A stretch of DNA of 35,475 nt from Desulfobacterales bacterium (GCA_025454275.1 JALOOS010000001.1:1-35475), one strand, 5' to 3'. Counted from the first letter of the stretch, positions 8,122-16,998 are shown. Program-made: numbers and translations. The notes: a model not told the origin generated them from the letters alone.

Positions 8122-8151
8122 TTGTTCCGCGCCCACCGTCTGTGCTACAAT
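8122..8151 (+). promoter_or_regulatory. sigma-70-type promoter before the DHH-CBS gene
   Basis: TTGTTC (8122-8127), an 18-base spacer, and TACAAT (8146-8151) with an extended -10 TGC in front. It is about 110 bases before the start codon at 8265. Confidence 0.5.
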
Positions 8152-8264
8152 TTGATACACTCAACGGCGCTCGTGCGCCCCCGGCCAGGGGTTGCCCGTT
8201 GCGGCTCGCCGTGAGCGGCTGGATGCAATCTCCCCCTGCGGTCCGATCCCTGGAGATGTGCTGA

Positions 8265-9563
8265 ATGCAGATCGTCACGACGCACAAGAACGCCGATTTC
8301 GACGCCCTTGCCTCCGTCATCGCCGCCACCCTGCTCTTCCCGGACGCCCTGGCCGTTCTGCCCAAGACCCTCAACCCCAACGTCAAGGCATTCCTCTCCA
8401 TCCACAAGGACCTTTTTCTGACCTACACCCCGGCCGATATCGATCTGAAGGCCGTGCGGCGGTTGATCGTCGTCGATGCCAACAGCTGGAACCGGCTCGA
8501 CCGGATGGATCCGCTGAAAGGCCGGCCGGGGGTGGAGGTCCTGGTATGGGACCACCACGAAGAGAAAGGCACGATCCAGGCCGCGGGCGGAAGAAGGGAG
8601 GCGGTCGGGGCCACGACGACCCTGATGGTGCGCGATCTGCGGCGCACGCGCACGCCGCTCACGCCCATGCAGGCGACCCTGCTGCTGGCCGGGATCTACG
8701 AGGATACCGGCAACCTCACCTTTCCGGCCACCACCGCGCAGGACGCCCGGGCGGCCGCCTGGCTGCTCGACCGCCGCGCGGACCTCAACATCCTGAGCAC
8801 GTTTTTGAAGCCGGCATACAGCGAAAAGCACAAGGCGATGCTCTTCCGGATGCTCGAACATGCCCGGCGCAGCAAGGTGAAGGGGCATCGCATCAGCATC
8901 AACAAGACGGTGATCGACGGGCACATCGACAGCCTGGCGGTGGTCGTGCGGATGTACATGGAGATCCTCAATGTGGATGCGGCCTTCGGCATCTTTTCCG
9001 ATCCCTCGAAAGACCGCTGCATGGTGATCGGCCGCAGCCAGTCGGAGGGGCTGGATGTGGGCGCGATCATGCGCAGCATGGGAGGGGGCGGCCATCCCCG
9101 GGCCGGCGCGGCCCAGATCAAGAACGCGAACCCGGAGGCAGTGGAGAACTGGATCCTGGAACTGATCCAGGGCAACCAGCAGGCGTCGGTGCAGGTGAGC
9201 GACCTCATGTCGTTTCCGGTCTTAGCGGTGGGATCGTCCACCCGGATGGAGGAGGTGGCGCTGCTCCTGCGCCAGAAGGGGATCACGGGGATTCCCGTCA
9301 TCGACGGAGGGCGGATCACCGGGATGATATCGCGCCGCGATTTTACGCGGGTGCGCAAGGAGTCCCAGCTCAAATCCCCGGTCAAGGCCTTCATGTCGAC
9401 CGCGGTGCACACCATCGCCCCCGGCCAGAGCCCGATGCGGGCCGCCGAGATCATGGTCAAGCACGACGTCGGGCGCCTGCCGGTGGTGGACAACGGCCAG
9501 TTGATCGGCATCGTGACACGCTCGGACGTGATGCGCTATTTCTACGACCTGCTGCCGGATTGA
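8265..9563 (+). CDS. DHH/DHHA1 phosphoesterase with CBS pair, no nucleotidyltransferase domain
   Basis: 432-aa cytoplasmic protein. Residues 1-160 are a DHH phosphoesterase with motif HKNADFDA (Asp11, Asp13), VVDAN (Asp71), DHHEE (96-100) and GIYEDTG (Asp147). The DHHA1 domain ends in GGGGHPRAGAAQ (273-284). A CBS pair follows (about 311-430; DLMSFPVLAV and FMSTAVHTIAP start the repeats). This is the same order as the N-terminal half of the long DHH-CBS A-adding tRNA nucleotidyltransferases of Aquifex and Geobacter type, but the protein stops right after the second CBS domain. It may act as an NrnA-like nanoRNase/pAp phosphatase controlled by adenine nucleotides; substrate unproven. The start follows GGAG at nine bases. 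Confidence 0.9.
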   Translation: MQIVTTHKNADFDALASVIAATLLFPDALAVLPKTLNPNVKAFLSIHKDLFLTYTPADIDLKAVRRLIVVDANSWNRLDRMDPLKGRPGVEVLVWDHHEEKGTIQAAGGRREAVGATTTLMVRDLRRTRTPLTPMQATLLLAGIYEDTGNLTFPATTAQDARAAAWLLDRRADLNILSTFLKPAYSEKHKAMLFRMLEHARRSKVKGHRISINKTVIDGHIDSLAVVVRMYMEILNVDAAFGIFSDPSKDRCMVIGRSQSEGLDVGAIMRSMGGGGHPRAGAAQIKNANPEAVENWILELIQGNQQASVQVSDLMSFPVLAVGSSTRMEEVALLLRQKGITGIPVIDGGRITGMISRRDFTRVRKESQLKSPVKAFMSTAVHTIAPGQSPMRAAEIMVKHDVGRLPVVDNGQLIGIVTRSDVMRYFYDLLPD

Positions 9564-9568
9564 ACGAC

Positions 9569-9664
9569 TCAGAAGAGAATGAGGCGGCGGGCGAGCGCCG
9601 CCGCCGCCAAGACGGCCGCCAGGGCCAACGCGAAACCGAGTTGGGCGGCCGTGAAACGTCTCAC
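9569..9664 (-). CDS. possible 31-aa single-span membrane peptide after lysC
   Basis: A GTG-started frame 12 bases after the lysC stop encodes MRRFTAAQLG, a run of about 16 Ala/Leu/Val residues, and the end RRLILF. The pattern of a short basic N terminus, one hydrophobic helix and a basic C terminus is that of a small membrane protein. GAGG lies ten bases before the start and overlaps the lysC end. The frame fills nearly the whole 113-base convergent gap. GC-rich sequence produces Ala-rich frames by chance, so this is tentative; the GGCGGCG/CGCCGCC hairpin here could instead be a terminator. Confidence 0.3.
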   Translation of the reverse strand: MRRFTAAQLGFALALAAVLAAAALARRLILF

Positions 9665-9676
9665 GGAATCAGCGCC

Positions 9677-10894
9677 TCAGGAGGCGTCCAGGCCGAACTC
9701 GGTGTGGAGCGCCTGGACGGCGAGCTCCGCGTATTTCTGCTCGATCAGGCAGGAGATGCGGATCTCCGAGGTGCTGATCATCTGGATGTTGATGCCCTCC
9801 CGGGCCAGACAGGCGAACATCCGCGCCGCCACGCCCGGGTGGCTGCGCATGCCCACTCCGGTCACCGACACTTTGGCGATCGTGTCGTCGCCGAAGACAT
9901 CCTCGGCCCCGATCTCCCCTCCCACCGTCCTGCCGATCGCAAGAGCGGTCTGGTAGTCGCCCTTCGGCACCGTGAAGGTCAGGTCGGTCTTGCCGCTGGC
10001 GCGCGTGTTCTGGATGATCATATCGACGCAGATCCCGGCCGCGGCGACCGGCGTGAAGATGCGGGCGGCGATCCCGGGCGTATCCGGGACTTTGCGCAGG
10101 GTGATGCGGGCGTCGTTTTTGTTCATGGTCACCGCCGAGACCACCACCCGCTCCATGCCGTTATCCTCTTGAACGACCATGGTTCCCTCCTCATCCGAGA
10201 AAGACGAACGCACGTGCACCGGCACGTTGTATTTCATGGCGAACTCGACCGAGCGGATCTGCAGCACCTTCGCCCCGATGCTCGCCATCTCGAGCATCTC
10301 CTCGAAGCAGATCCGGTCGATCTTGCGCGCTTTGGGCACGACGTTGGGGTCGGCCGTGAAGACCCCGGTGACATCGGTGTAGATCTCGCAGGCATCGGCC
10401 TTGAGCGCGGCGGCGATGGCCACGGCCGAGGTGTCGGACCCCCCCCGTCCCAGGGTGGTGATGTTGCCCTCGGCGTCGCAGCCCTGAAAACCGGCCACGA
10501 CGGCGACGGTGCGCTCCTGGAGCAGGCGCCGGACCCGGTCGACGCGGATGTCCTGGATGCGGGCATTTCCGAAGCAATGATCGGTGCGCACCTCCACCTG
10601 GAAGCCCATGAGCGACCGGGCCGGGATGTTCATGGACGTGAGCGTCATGGCGAGGAGGGTTGCGGTGGTCTGTTCGCCGGTGGCGAGCAGGGCGTCCAGT
10701 TCGCGCTTGTCCGGCGTGTCGTTGACCTTGCGGGCCAGCCCGATCAGACCGTCGGTCACTCCGGCCATGGCCGAGACGATGACGACGAGGTCATCGCCGC
10801 GGCGGTAGGTGCCGGCCACCCGGCGGGCGACATTGCGAATCCGGTCGATGTCGGCCACCGAGGTACCTCCGAATTTCTGAACAATCAAACCCAT
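9677..10894 (-). CDS. lysC: aspartate kinase (monofunctional)
   Basis: Phosphorylates aspartate with ATP, the first step toward lysine, threonine and methionine. The 405-aa product opens with IVQKFGGTSVAD (kinase signature), has the GRGGSDTSAVAIAAAL substrate-binding loop, and ends with two ACT domains in the last ~150 residues (ITLRKVPDTPGIAARIF and VSVTGVGMRSHPGVAARMF). These normally give feedback control by lysine and/or threonine. The ATG follows GGAGG at seven bases. It is the last known gene of the phoH-ybeY-nnr-tsaE group, 60 bases after tsaE. Confidence 0.95.
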   Translation of the reverse strand: MGLIVQKFGGTSVADIDRIRNVARRVAGTYRRGDDLVVIVSAMAGVTDGLIGLARKVNDTPDKRELDALLATGEQTTATLLAMTLTSMNIPARSLMGFQVEVRTDHCFGNARIQDIRVDRVRRLLQERTVAVVAGFQGCDAEGNITTLGRGGSDTSAVAIAAALKADACEIYTDVTGVFTADPNVVPKARKIDRICFEEMLEMASIGAKVLQIRSVEFAMKYNVPVHVRSSFSDEEGTMVVQEDNGMERVVVSAVTMNKNDARITLRKVPDTPGIAARIFTPVAAAGICVDMIIQNTRASGKTDLTFTVPKGDYQTALAIGRTVGGEIGAEDVFGDDTIAKVSVTGVGMRSHPGVAARMFACLAREGINIQMISTSEIRISCLIEQKYAELAVQALHTEFGLDAS

Positions 10895-10954
10895 CGTGCG
10901 CCTCCGTGGGTCGGCGGGTTGGCGTCCCGGGGGCGGGTATCGCCGCGATCCGGA

Positions 10955-11467
10955 TCACTTCCCGCCCGCCTCTGAGATCAGGCCCTTTAGCAGACTCAGC
11001 GCGGGTTGTCCATACGCATCCATGCGCAGGGTGCGGGTCGTCTCATCCTCCCCGTAATCGAAACGGATCTCCAGCCGCTCGGCCGCTGCGGCGGGGGGCA
11101 GTTTTTCGGCCCATTCGACGGCGACGACCCCTCCGCCCTCGAGGATCTCGGCCAGGCCCAGCGCCTCCAGGTCGAGCTGCGTCGGCTCCAGCCGGTAGAG
11201 GTCGATGTGGTAAAGGCGCAGGCGGGCCGGGTACTCGTTGACGAGGGTGAAGGTGGGGCTCGTCACGCTCCACTCCGGCGGCAGATCAAGCCCGCGGGCA
11301 AGCCCCTGGACAAAAACCGTCTTGCCGCTGCCGAGATCCCCGATCAGGGCCAGGACCAGCGGGGCCTGCAGGAGCCGCCCGCAGCGCTCGCCGATCGCGC
11401 GGGTGTGGGCGGCGGCAGCGGTGGTGAGGGTGCGGCTCGCCAGGGGGAGGTCGGGTGCGGGGTGCAC
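10955..11467 (-). CDS. tsaE: tRNA threonylcarbamoyladenosine biosynthesis ATPase TsaE
   Basis: ATPase partner of TsaB/TsaD in making the t6A modification next to the anticodon of ANN-decoding tRNAs. 170 aa. Walker A is GDLGSGKT (43-50), followed by the family motifs SPTFTLVNEY and YHIDLYRL, and the VVAVEWAEKL strand. The start is a GTG directly abutting the nnr stop (TAA then GTG), indicating translational coupling. The nnr-tsaE order is a common bacterial arrangement. Confidence 0.93.
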   Translation of the reverse strand: MHPAPDLPLASRTLTTAAAAHTRAIGERCGRLLQAPLVLALIGDLGSGKTVFVQGLARGLDLPPEWSVTSPTFTLVNEYPARLRLYHIDLYRLEPTQLDLEALGLAEILEGGGVVAVEWAEKLPPAAAAERLEIRFDYGEDETTRTLRMDAYGQPALSLLKGLISEAGGK

Positions 11468-13024
11468 TTAGCTCTCTGTCTGCAGCCGGCCGATCTCGGC
11501 GGGCAGCGCCCGCAGGAGATCCCCCGCCAGGAAACCGACGGGGCCCATGGCGCCCGCCAGCGTGTCGGCCGCCGCCCCGTGGAGATAGACCGCCGTGCGG
11601 GCGGCCCGGCCGGGCGCCACCCCCTGGGTGATGAGACCGGCAATGGCTCCGGTCAATACATCCCCCATGCCCCCGGCCGCCATGCCGGCGTTGCCGGTGG
11701 GATTGACGAAGACCGTCCCGTCCGGGTGGGCGATGACCGTGCGCGCACCCTTGAGCACGACGTGAATCCCCAGTGAGACGGCCAGGCCGCGGGCGCAGCC
11801 GATGCGGTCGGTCTGGACCTCGGCCGCCGTGGCGTCCAGAAGCCGCGCCATCTCCCCCGGGTGGGGGGTGACGACGACCTCGGCCGGGACTCCCTTCAGG
11901 GCATCCAACCGGCCGGCGAGGAGGTTCAGCCCGTCCGCATCGATGACGAGCGGGCAGGGGCTGCGGCGCACCAGGCCGCGCACGAGTTCACCGGTCGCGG
12001 CCGCAGGACCGAGACCCGGGCCGACGGCAAGGCAGCGCTTCTCCCGGGCGAGGGCCAGGAGGGGCTCCAGTGCCTCCGGGCCGAGGACCCCGGGGGCGGT
12101 TTCCGGGAGCGGGGCGGTCATGGCTTCGAGAGTGAGCGTTTCGAGCACCGGGTTGAGGCCGGCGGCCGCCGCCAGGGTCACCAGTCCGGCGCCGACCCTG
12201 AGCGCCGCAATCGCCGCCAGCGCGGCCGCTCCGGTTTTCCCCGGCGAGCCGGCCGCCACGAGCAGGTGCCCGCTCAGGCCTTTGTGGCTGTCCGCGGGAC
12301 GCCGGGGAAGGCCCGCGGCGGCCAGGGACGCCGTCAGGAGGTGGTGGCGGGGTGCGACCTGATCGAGGAGGTAGGCCGGGATGCCGATGTCGACCACCTC
12401 GAGCCGCCCGGTCGTTGCGGCCCCCGGATAGAGCAGCTGGCCGATCTTGGCGCAGCCGAAAGTGACGGTCACGGCCGCCCGGATGCCGGCCCCGAGGATC
12501 TGCCCGGTGTCGGCGCTCAGCCCCGAGGGGATGTCGACGGCGAGGACCGGGCGCCCGGTACCGTTGATCCGCTCGATGAAGGCCCGGAAGAGCCCGTGCA
12601 CCGGGGCGTTCAAGCCGGTGCCGAGCAGGGCGTCCACCCAGACCGCACACCGCTCGAACTCCGGCGCCAGGGCCCCCAGCGCCTCCTCATCCGGGATCTC
12701 GGTCACCGGGACGGCCAGCGGTGTCAACAGCGCGCGGTTGGCGGCGGCATCGCCCCGCAGCCCCTCGGTCGTGCCGAGCAGGAAGACCCGCACGGGATAA
12801 CCCTGCTGCGCCAGGCAGCGGGCGATGACGAACCCGTCCCCGCCGTTGTTTCCGCGGCCGGCGGCGATGCCGACGCCCGCGCGGGCCTCGGCGGCGAAAT
12901 GCTTCAAAAAGATCCGCGTGGCCTCGCGCCCGGCATTTTCCATGAGCACCCGGCCCGGCAGACCGAAGGCGGCGATCGTCAGCCGATCCAGGGTTTGCAT
13001 TTCGGTGGAAGTGACCAGGACCAT
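11468..13024 (-). CDS. nnr: bifunctional NAD(P)H-hydrate epimerase / ADP-dependent dehydratase
   Basis: Repairs NADHX and NADPHX formed by hydration of nicotinamide cofactors. 518 aa. The N-terminal YjeF_N epimerase domain carries GRGNNGGDGFVIAR (57-70) and a VDIPSGLSADTG loop (163-174). The C-terminal ribokinase-like dehydratase domain shows VVTPHPGEMARLL (384-396) and the NAGMAAGGMGDVLTG nucleotide-binding motif (445-459). ATG at 13024 is taken; a GTG directly before it (13027) would add one residue, and GGGAG lies upstream of both. Coupled to tsaE downstream. Confidence 0.95.
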   Translation of the reverse strand: MVLVTSTEMQTLDRLTIAAFGLPGRVLMENAGREATRIFLKHFAAEARAGVGIAAGRGNNGGDGFVIARCLAQQGYPVRVFLLGTTEGLRGDAAANRALLTPLAVPVTEIPDEEALGALAPEFERCAVWVDALLGTGLNAPVHGLFRAFIERINGTGRPVLAVDIPSGLSADTGQILGAGIRAAVTVTFGCAKIGQLLYPGAATTGRLEVVDIGIPAYLLDQVAPRHHLLTASLAAAGLPRRPADSHKGLSGHLLVAAGSPGKTGAAALAAIAALRVGAGLVTLAAAAGLNPVLETLTLEAMTAPLPETAPGVLGPEALEPLLALAREKRCLAVGPGLGPAAATGELVRGLVRRSPCPLVIDADGLNLLAGRLDALKGVPAEVVVTPHPGEMARLLDATAAEVQTDRIGCARGLAVSLGIHVVLKGARTVIAHPDGTVFVNPTGNAGMAAGGMGDVLTGAIAGLITQGVAPGRAARTAVYLHGAAADTLAGAMGPVGFLAGDLLRALPAEIGRLQTES

Positions 13025-13081
13025 CACGGCTCTCCCATGCGCCGCTCGCTCACGGCCGGCATCATCGGATGCCGGCCCGGT

Positions 13082-13603
13082 TCAGGAGCGGCGTCGTTGC
13101 GAATTCCGGCGCTGCGGCGGCATCGTCCGATCGGCCGGCAGCGCGCCGCCGGGCTCCGCGGCCATCCCTGCTGCGATCCGCCGCACCAACTGCCGGCTCC
13201 TGGCCTGCATGCGGCGGGCCTCCCGGGGATCGCGCTCGTGGTCATAGCCGCAGAGATGGAGCACCCCGTGCACGAGCAGTTCAATGAGCCGGGTCTCCAG
13301 AGCGAGCCCTGCGCGCAGCGCCTCGCGGCCGGCCGTGTCCACCGAAACCACCACGTCCCCCAGCACGCAGGGGGTGATCCCGGCCGCATGACCCCTGTGC
13401 AACGGGAAGGCGATCACGTTGGTGGGGCCGGTCCGCCCCAGGAACTCCCGGTTCAGGGCGGCGATCCGCCGATCGCCGACGAGCAGGAGAGTGAGCTCCT
13501 CCTCAGGACGCCCTAAGGCGCTTAACAGGATCCGGGCCGCCGTGCGGAGCATCGGCAGGGGGATCGGGTGGCGCCGTTGACGATTGGCGATGTGAATGGT
13601 CAT
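13082..13603 (-). CDS. ybeY: endoribonuclease YbeY (rRNA maturation/quality control)
   Basis: Zinc metalloprotein involved in 16S rRNA 3'-end maturation and ribosome quality control. 173 aa. The metal site is H112-GVLH116-LCGYDH122, followed by E. TNVIAFPL (61-68) is the family's T-D/N-V-L/I-SFP motif. The N terminus MTIHIANRQR fits the family, which fixes the start inside the 3' end of the preceding HDIG gene (101-base overlap). The C-terminal tail beyond about residue 150 is basic and proline/arginine-rich and not conserved. Confidence 0.93.
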   Translation of the reverse strand: MTIHIANRQRRHPIPLPMLRTAARILLSALGRPEEELTLLLVGDRRIAALNREFLGRTGPTNVIAFPLHRGHAAGITPCVLGDVVVSVDTAGREALRAGLALETRLIELLVHGVLHLCGYDHERDPREARRMQARSRQLVRRIAAGMAAEPGGALPADRTMPPQRRNSQRRRS

Positions 13604-15917
13604 TCCGGGCTCCGCTCCTGGGCTGCGCCCCGTCCGGGGCGCGCTGCTCGATATACTCGATGCGGTTGTGATGGATGCCGTTCAGGATCGTGTTGAAGCT
13701 CACGGATATCTTGTGGATGTCCTTCAACGTGATGTCGCATTCGTCGAGTTGGCCGTCCTGCAGGGCGCGGTTGATCAGCTCCTGGACATGGCCCTTGATC
13801 CGCCCGGGGGTGGGGTTCTCAAGGGTCCGCGAGGCGGCCTCCACGATATCGGCGAGCATGACCAGGGCGGCTTCGCGGGTTCTGGGCTTGGGTCCGGGAT
13901 AACGGAAATCTTCCTCTTTCACCTGGGACTCCCCCTTGGCTTGGCGGGCCTTTTCATAAAAATAGCGGATCAGGCTCGTCCCATGGTGCTGGCGGATCCC
14001 CTCCACGATGACCGAGCTCAGCTTGTGCTCCCGGGCGATCTCGACCCCGTCCTTGATGTGGGCGATCAGGATCAGGCTCGACATCGAGGGGGCGAGCCGG
14101 TCGTGGCGGTTTTTGCCGTTGCGCTGGTTTTCGATGAAGTAGAGCGGCTTTCGGACTTTGCCGATGTCGTGATAATAGCCCGTCACCTTTGCCAGGAGCG
14201 GGTTGGCGTCGATCTCGGCCGCGGCGGCTTCGGCCATGGACCCCACGATGACCGAATGGTGGTAGGTGCCCGGGGCTTCGATCATGAGCCGGCGCAGAAT
14301 CGGACGGTCCAGGTTGGCCAACTCGAGCAGGGTGATATCCGTGGTGTAATCGAAACAATATTCCACCAGCGGGACGATCCCGGCCGCCAGCACCCCGGCG
14401 CCGAAGCCTCCCAGGAAGGCGAAGGCGAGACCCCACGCGAACCCCCCGCCGGAGGTCTCTCCTGCCAGCAGCGCGATACCCGCGGCGAGGCCGATGCTCA
14501 GCAGCCCGGTCTTGGCGCCGGCGACGACGAACACCTTGCGCTCCCGGCAGTTGCGGAGCCAATAGGAACCCATGCTGCCGACGACCAGGTAGTAGATGCA
14601 GATGGGCAGGCTCTGGCCGTTGACCAAGGCCGCGCCGAAAGCCGTCACGATGGCGAAGGGCACCGCGGCGGCGACTCCCAGGAAGACGCAGACGATCATC
14701 GGGGCGGCCGCCAGGGGCAGGGCCAGGGCGAGGGGCCAGGCCGGGACGGCGTACTGTGAACCGCGGGCGGCCACCTCCAGGAACCCCCCCAGGGACTGGG
14801 CCATGAGCAGAAAGAAGAGGAAGAGTCCGGCCATGAGCAGCAAGTCCCGGGCCGGGGTGCGGGAGTCGCTCAGGGTCCGTTCCAGAAACAGGGTGTAGAA
14901 TACGGCGATGACCGCGAGCATCACCGCGGCCGCCCCCAGCAACGTGAAAAGGAACTGCCGGGGTTTGGCCTCGCTCTCCAGGGCCGCGAGCTTGAGCAGG
15001 TGAAGGTCCGTGACCCGCTCGCCCTCCCGGAGCAGCATCTCTCCGGCCTTGATCTTGTAAAGCACCGGTTTGACCTCGGCCCGCGCCCGGTTCTTGCGCT
15101 CCTCGGTCTCGTTGCGGTTGAGGGTGACGTTGGGCTGGATGAGCCGCTGGGCGAGGTCCACCACGAGGTTGCCGGCGGCGTAGTCCAGCTCGCGCAGCCA
15201 GGGTTGGCCGGCCGTGCGCACCATGCTGCGGGCCTGGTCCAGGCTGTAAAATTGGCGGGGGTCCTGAACGATGCGCTCCTCCTTGGTGCGGACCTGTCGC
15301 AGGACGATACCTTTTTCAAGATCCTTGAGGGTGGCTTCCTTGCTCGTGACGACGCCTGCCTCCAGGAGCTTGGCCAGGATCTCCGCTACCGCATCCGCCA
15401 GACGCTTGCTGAACCCCTCGGCCTCGAGCGCGGTGAACGGCCCTTTGCCGAGGCGCACCCCGAGCTTGTCTTCGAACAGCTTGCGCAGATCCTCGGCGCT
15501 GTGGGCGGCGGGCGCCCGCCGGGGGTCGGCGGCCGGGCTGTAATCCCCCTCCGCCGCAGCGCCGCGGCTCTCTGCGGCCGCCTGGCGCAAGGCGCGCATA
15601 TCGGCAAACGCCTGATCGACCACCTGCGCCAGGCGCGGGGCGAGCTCCGCGTCGAAATCGTAGACGGTCAGCACCTCCTGGAGGGCCTGCAGGCGCTTGA
15701 TGTCGGTTGCGGCCTGGTCCTCCACCAGAAAATCCCGGGGGGCCTTGATGTCTTTTTCCGCAATGTCCCCGGCCGTATAGGCAATCCGTGAGACCAGCAG
15801 GTCGGGGTGCAGGATGAGGGCGAAGACGGCCGTCACGGCGATCAGCACGGCCAGGCGGACGCCCGCGGATGGGAGGGCGGGGGCGCTCCGGTCCGATTTG
15901 GACTTGGTGGGGCTCAT
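13503..15917 (-). CDS. 7TM-HDED/HDIG membrane phosphohydrolase (PgpH-like)
   Basis: 804-aa inner-membrane protein of the PgpH/YqfF type, many of which hydrolyse cyclic di-AMP. Layout: N-terminal membrane helix (VRLAVLIAVTAVFALIL), a large extracytoplasmic 7TM-HDED domain (about 50-350), a seven-helix block (about 350-560), then a cytoplasmic HD domain with TYHHS and the GYYHDIGK motif (HD at about 583-584). A HHGTS motif and a DIVEAASRTL segment follow. The ATG at 15917 is one base after the phoH stop. The last 33 codons overlap ybeY in another frame; this tail is Pro/Arg/Ser-rich. Co-location with phoH and ybeY is a widespread operon. c-di-AMP as substrate is inferred from the family. Confidence 0.92.
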   Translation of the reverse strand: MSPTKSKSDRSAPALPSAGVRLAVLIAVTAVFALILHPDLLVSRIAYTAGDIAEKDIKAPRDFLVEDQAATDIKRLQALQEVLTVYDFDAELAPRLAQVVDQAFADMRALRQAAAESRGAAAEGDYSPAADPRRAPAAHSAEDLRKLFEDKLGVRLGKGPFTALEAEGFSKRLADAVAEILAKLLEAGVVTSKEATLKDLEKGIVLRQVRTKEERIVQDPRQFYSLDQARSMVRTAGQPWLRELDYAAGNLVVDLAQRLIQPNVTLNRNETEERKNRARAEVKPVLYKIKAGEMLLREGERVTDLHLLKLAALESEAKPRQFLFTLLGAAAVMLAVIAVFYTLFLERTLSDSRTPARDLLLMAGLFLFFLLMAQSLGGFLEVAARGSQYAVPAWPLALALPLAAAPMIVCVFLGVAAAVPFAIVTAFGAALVNGQSLPICIYYLVVGSMGSYWLRNCRERKVFVVAGAKTGLLSIGLAAGIALLAGETSGGGFAWGLAFAFLGGFGAGVLAAGIVPLVEYCFDYTTDITLLELANLDRPILRRLMIEAPGTYHHSVIVGSMAEAAAAEIDANPLLAKVTGYYHDIGKVRKPLYFIENQRNGKNRHDRLAPSMSSLILIAHIKDGVEIAREHKLSSVIVEGIRQHHGTSLIRYFYEKARQAKGESQVKEEDFRYPGPKPRTREAALVMLADIVEAASRTLENPTPGRIKGHVQELINRALQDGQLDECDITLKDIHKISVSFNTILNGIHHNRIEYIEQRAPDGAQPRSGARNDHSHRQSSTAPPDPPADAPHGGPDPVKRLRAS

Positions 15918-15918
15918 G

Positions 15919-16905
15919 TCACGAATCTCCGCGCGGGCCCCGCTTGCGGGCATCCAACTCTTCGTAGGCCCGGATGATCTCCTGCACCAGCTTGTGGCGC
16001 ACCACGTCCTGCTTCGAAAAGTAGACGAAGCGGATGCCCGCAATGCCCTGCAGGATGTTCTTGGTTTCGATCAGTCCGGACATCCGTTCCGGGGGGAGGT
16101 CGATCTGGGTAATGTCCCCGGTGATCACCGCCTTGGAGTTGAACCCGATCCGCGTCAGGAACATCTTCATCTGCTCGGAGGTGGTGTTCTGGGCCTCGTC
16201 CAGGATGATGAAGGAGTCGTTGAGGGTCCGGCCGCGCATGAAGGCGATGGGGGCGACCTCGATCACGCCCTTCTCCATGAGGGCGGAAACCTTCTCGAAG
16301 CGCATCATGTCGTGCAGGGCATCGTAAAGGGGGCGCAGGTAGGGGTCCACCTTTTCAGCCAGGTCGCCGGGCAGGAACCCCAGTGTCTCACCGGCTTCCA
16401 CCGCCGGTCGCGTCAGGATGATCCGGCTGACCTGGCCCTTGGTAAAGGCCGCCACGGCCATGGCCATGGCGAGGTAGGTCTTGCCGGTGCCGGCCGGCCC
16501 GATGCCGAAAACGATGTCGTGCCCCCGGATCGCCTCGATATACTCTTTCTGCGCCGGGCTTTTGGGCGTGACGAGGCTTTTCTTGGCCGTGACGTAGACC
16601 GTGTCCAGGAAAATGTCCCGCAAGCGGGTGCGATGGTCCCGGCTGAGCATGCGGGCCGCATAGTCGATGTCGTTGGGGTGAATCGGGTAGCCTTCCTTGA
16701 CGAGGCTGTAGAGCTGGGTCAGCAGGTTCTGGGCGAGCTCGGCGGCATACCGCTCGCCCTCGACGAAGACGGTCGTGCCGCGGGCGTTCACCCGGACCTC
16801 GAGCAGCTCGGAGAGGCGGCTCAAATGGATGTTCTGCTCGCCGAAGAGGTGACGGGCGGTGTCGTTGTCTGCAAACGGGATGGTGATGGTGTGGCGCTCG
16901 CTCAT
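15919..16905 (-). CDS. PhoH-like ATPase (PhoL/YbeZ type)
   Basis: Cytoplasmic P-loop ATPase of 328 aa associated with YbeY and RNA metabolism. Walker A is GPAGTGKT (136-143); Walker B is FIILDEAQNTT (DEAQ at 236-239). AVITGDITQIDLP and GIRFVYFSKQDVVRHKLVQ complete the family pattern. The ATG at 16905 was chosen; a TTG at 16917 in frame would add four residues (LIDP). It is the first gene of the minus-strand group phoH-HDIG-ybeY-nnr-tsaE-lysC. A TATGAT -10-like box lies at 16931-16926 with no good -35. Confidence 0.94.
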   Translation of the reverse strand: MSERHTITIPFADNDTARHLFGEQNIHLSRLSELLEVRVNARGTTVFVEGERYAAELAQNLLTQLYSLVKEGYPIHPNDIDYAARMLSRDHRTRLRDIFLDTVYVTAKKSLVTPKSPAQKEYIEAIRGHDIVFGIGPAGTGKTYLAMAMAVAAFTKGQVSRIILTRPAVEAGETLGFLPGDLAEKVDPYLRPLYDALHDMMRFEKVSALMEKGVIEVAPIAFMRGRTLNDSFIILDEAQNTTSEQMKMFLTRIGFNSKAVITGDITQIDLPPERMSGLIETKNILQGIAGIRFVYFSKQDVVRHKLVQEIIRAYEELDARKRGPRGDS

Positions 16906-16969
16906 AGGGTCAATCAATTGCTTTTATCATACCCGGGGCCGCGAATGCAATCCGCCGGAGACTTTTGCC

Positions 16970-16998
16970 TTGACTTCAGCCGACAGGCGTTGTTAGCT
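16970..16998 (+). promoter_or_regulatory. possible promoter of the cvpA-mazG-hisHF group
   Basis: TTGACT (16970-16975), a 17-base spacer, and a weak TTAGCT -10 (16993-16998), 52 bases before the cvpA start. The divergent phoH start lies on the other side of this 144-base gap. Confidence 0.35.

Noticed and set aside
8192..10975. 927-codon open frame on the plus strand
   Set aside because: It runs across the DHH-CBS gene in another frame and antisense through lysC; its product is a Gly/Arg/Asp/Pro-rich GC artefact with no domain.
13596..14759. 387-codon open frame antisense to the HDIG gene
   Set aside because: Shadow of a verified gene; Gly/Asp/His-rich without family features.
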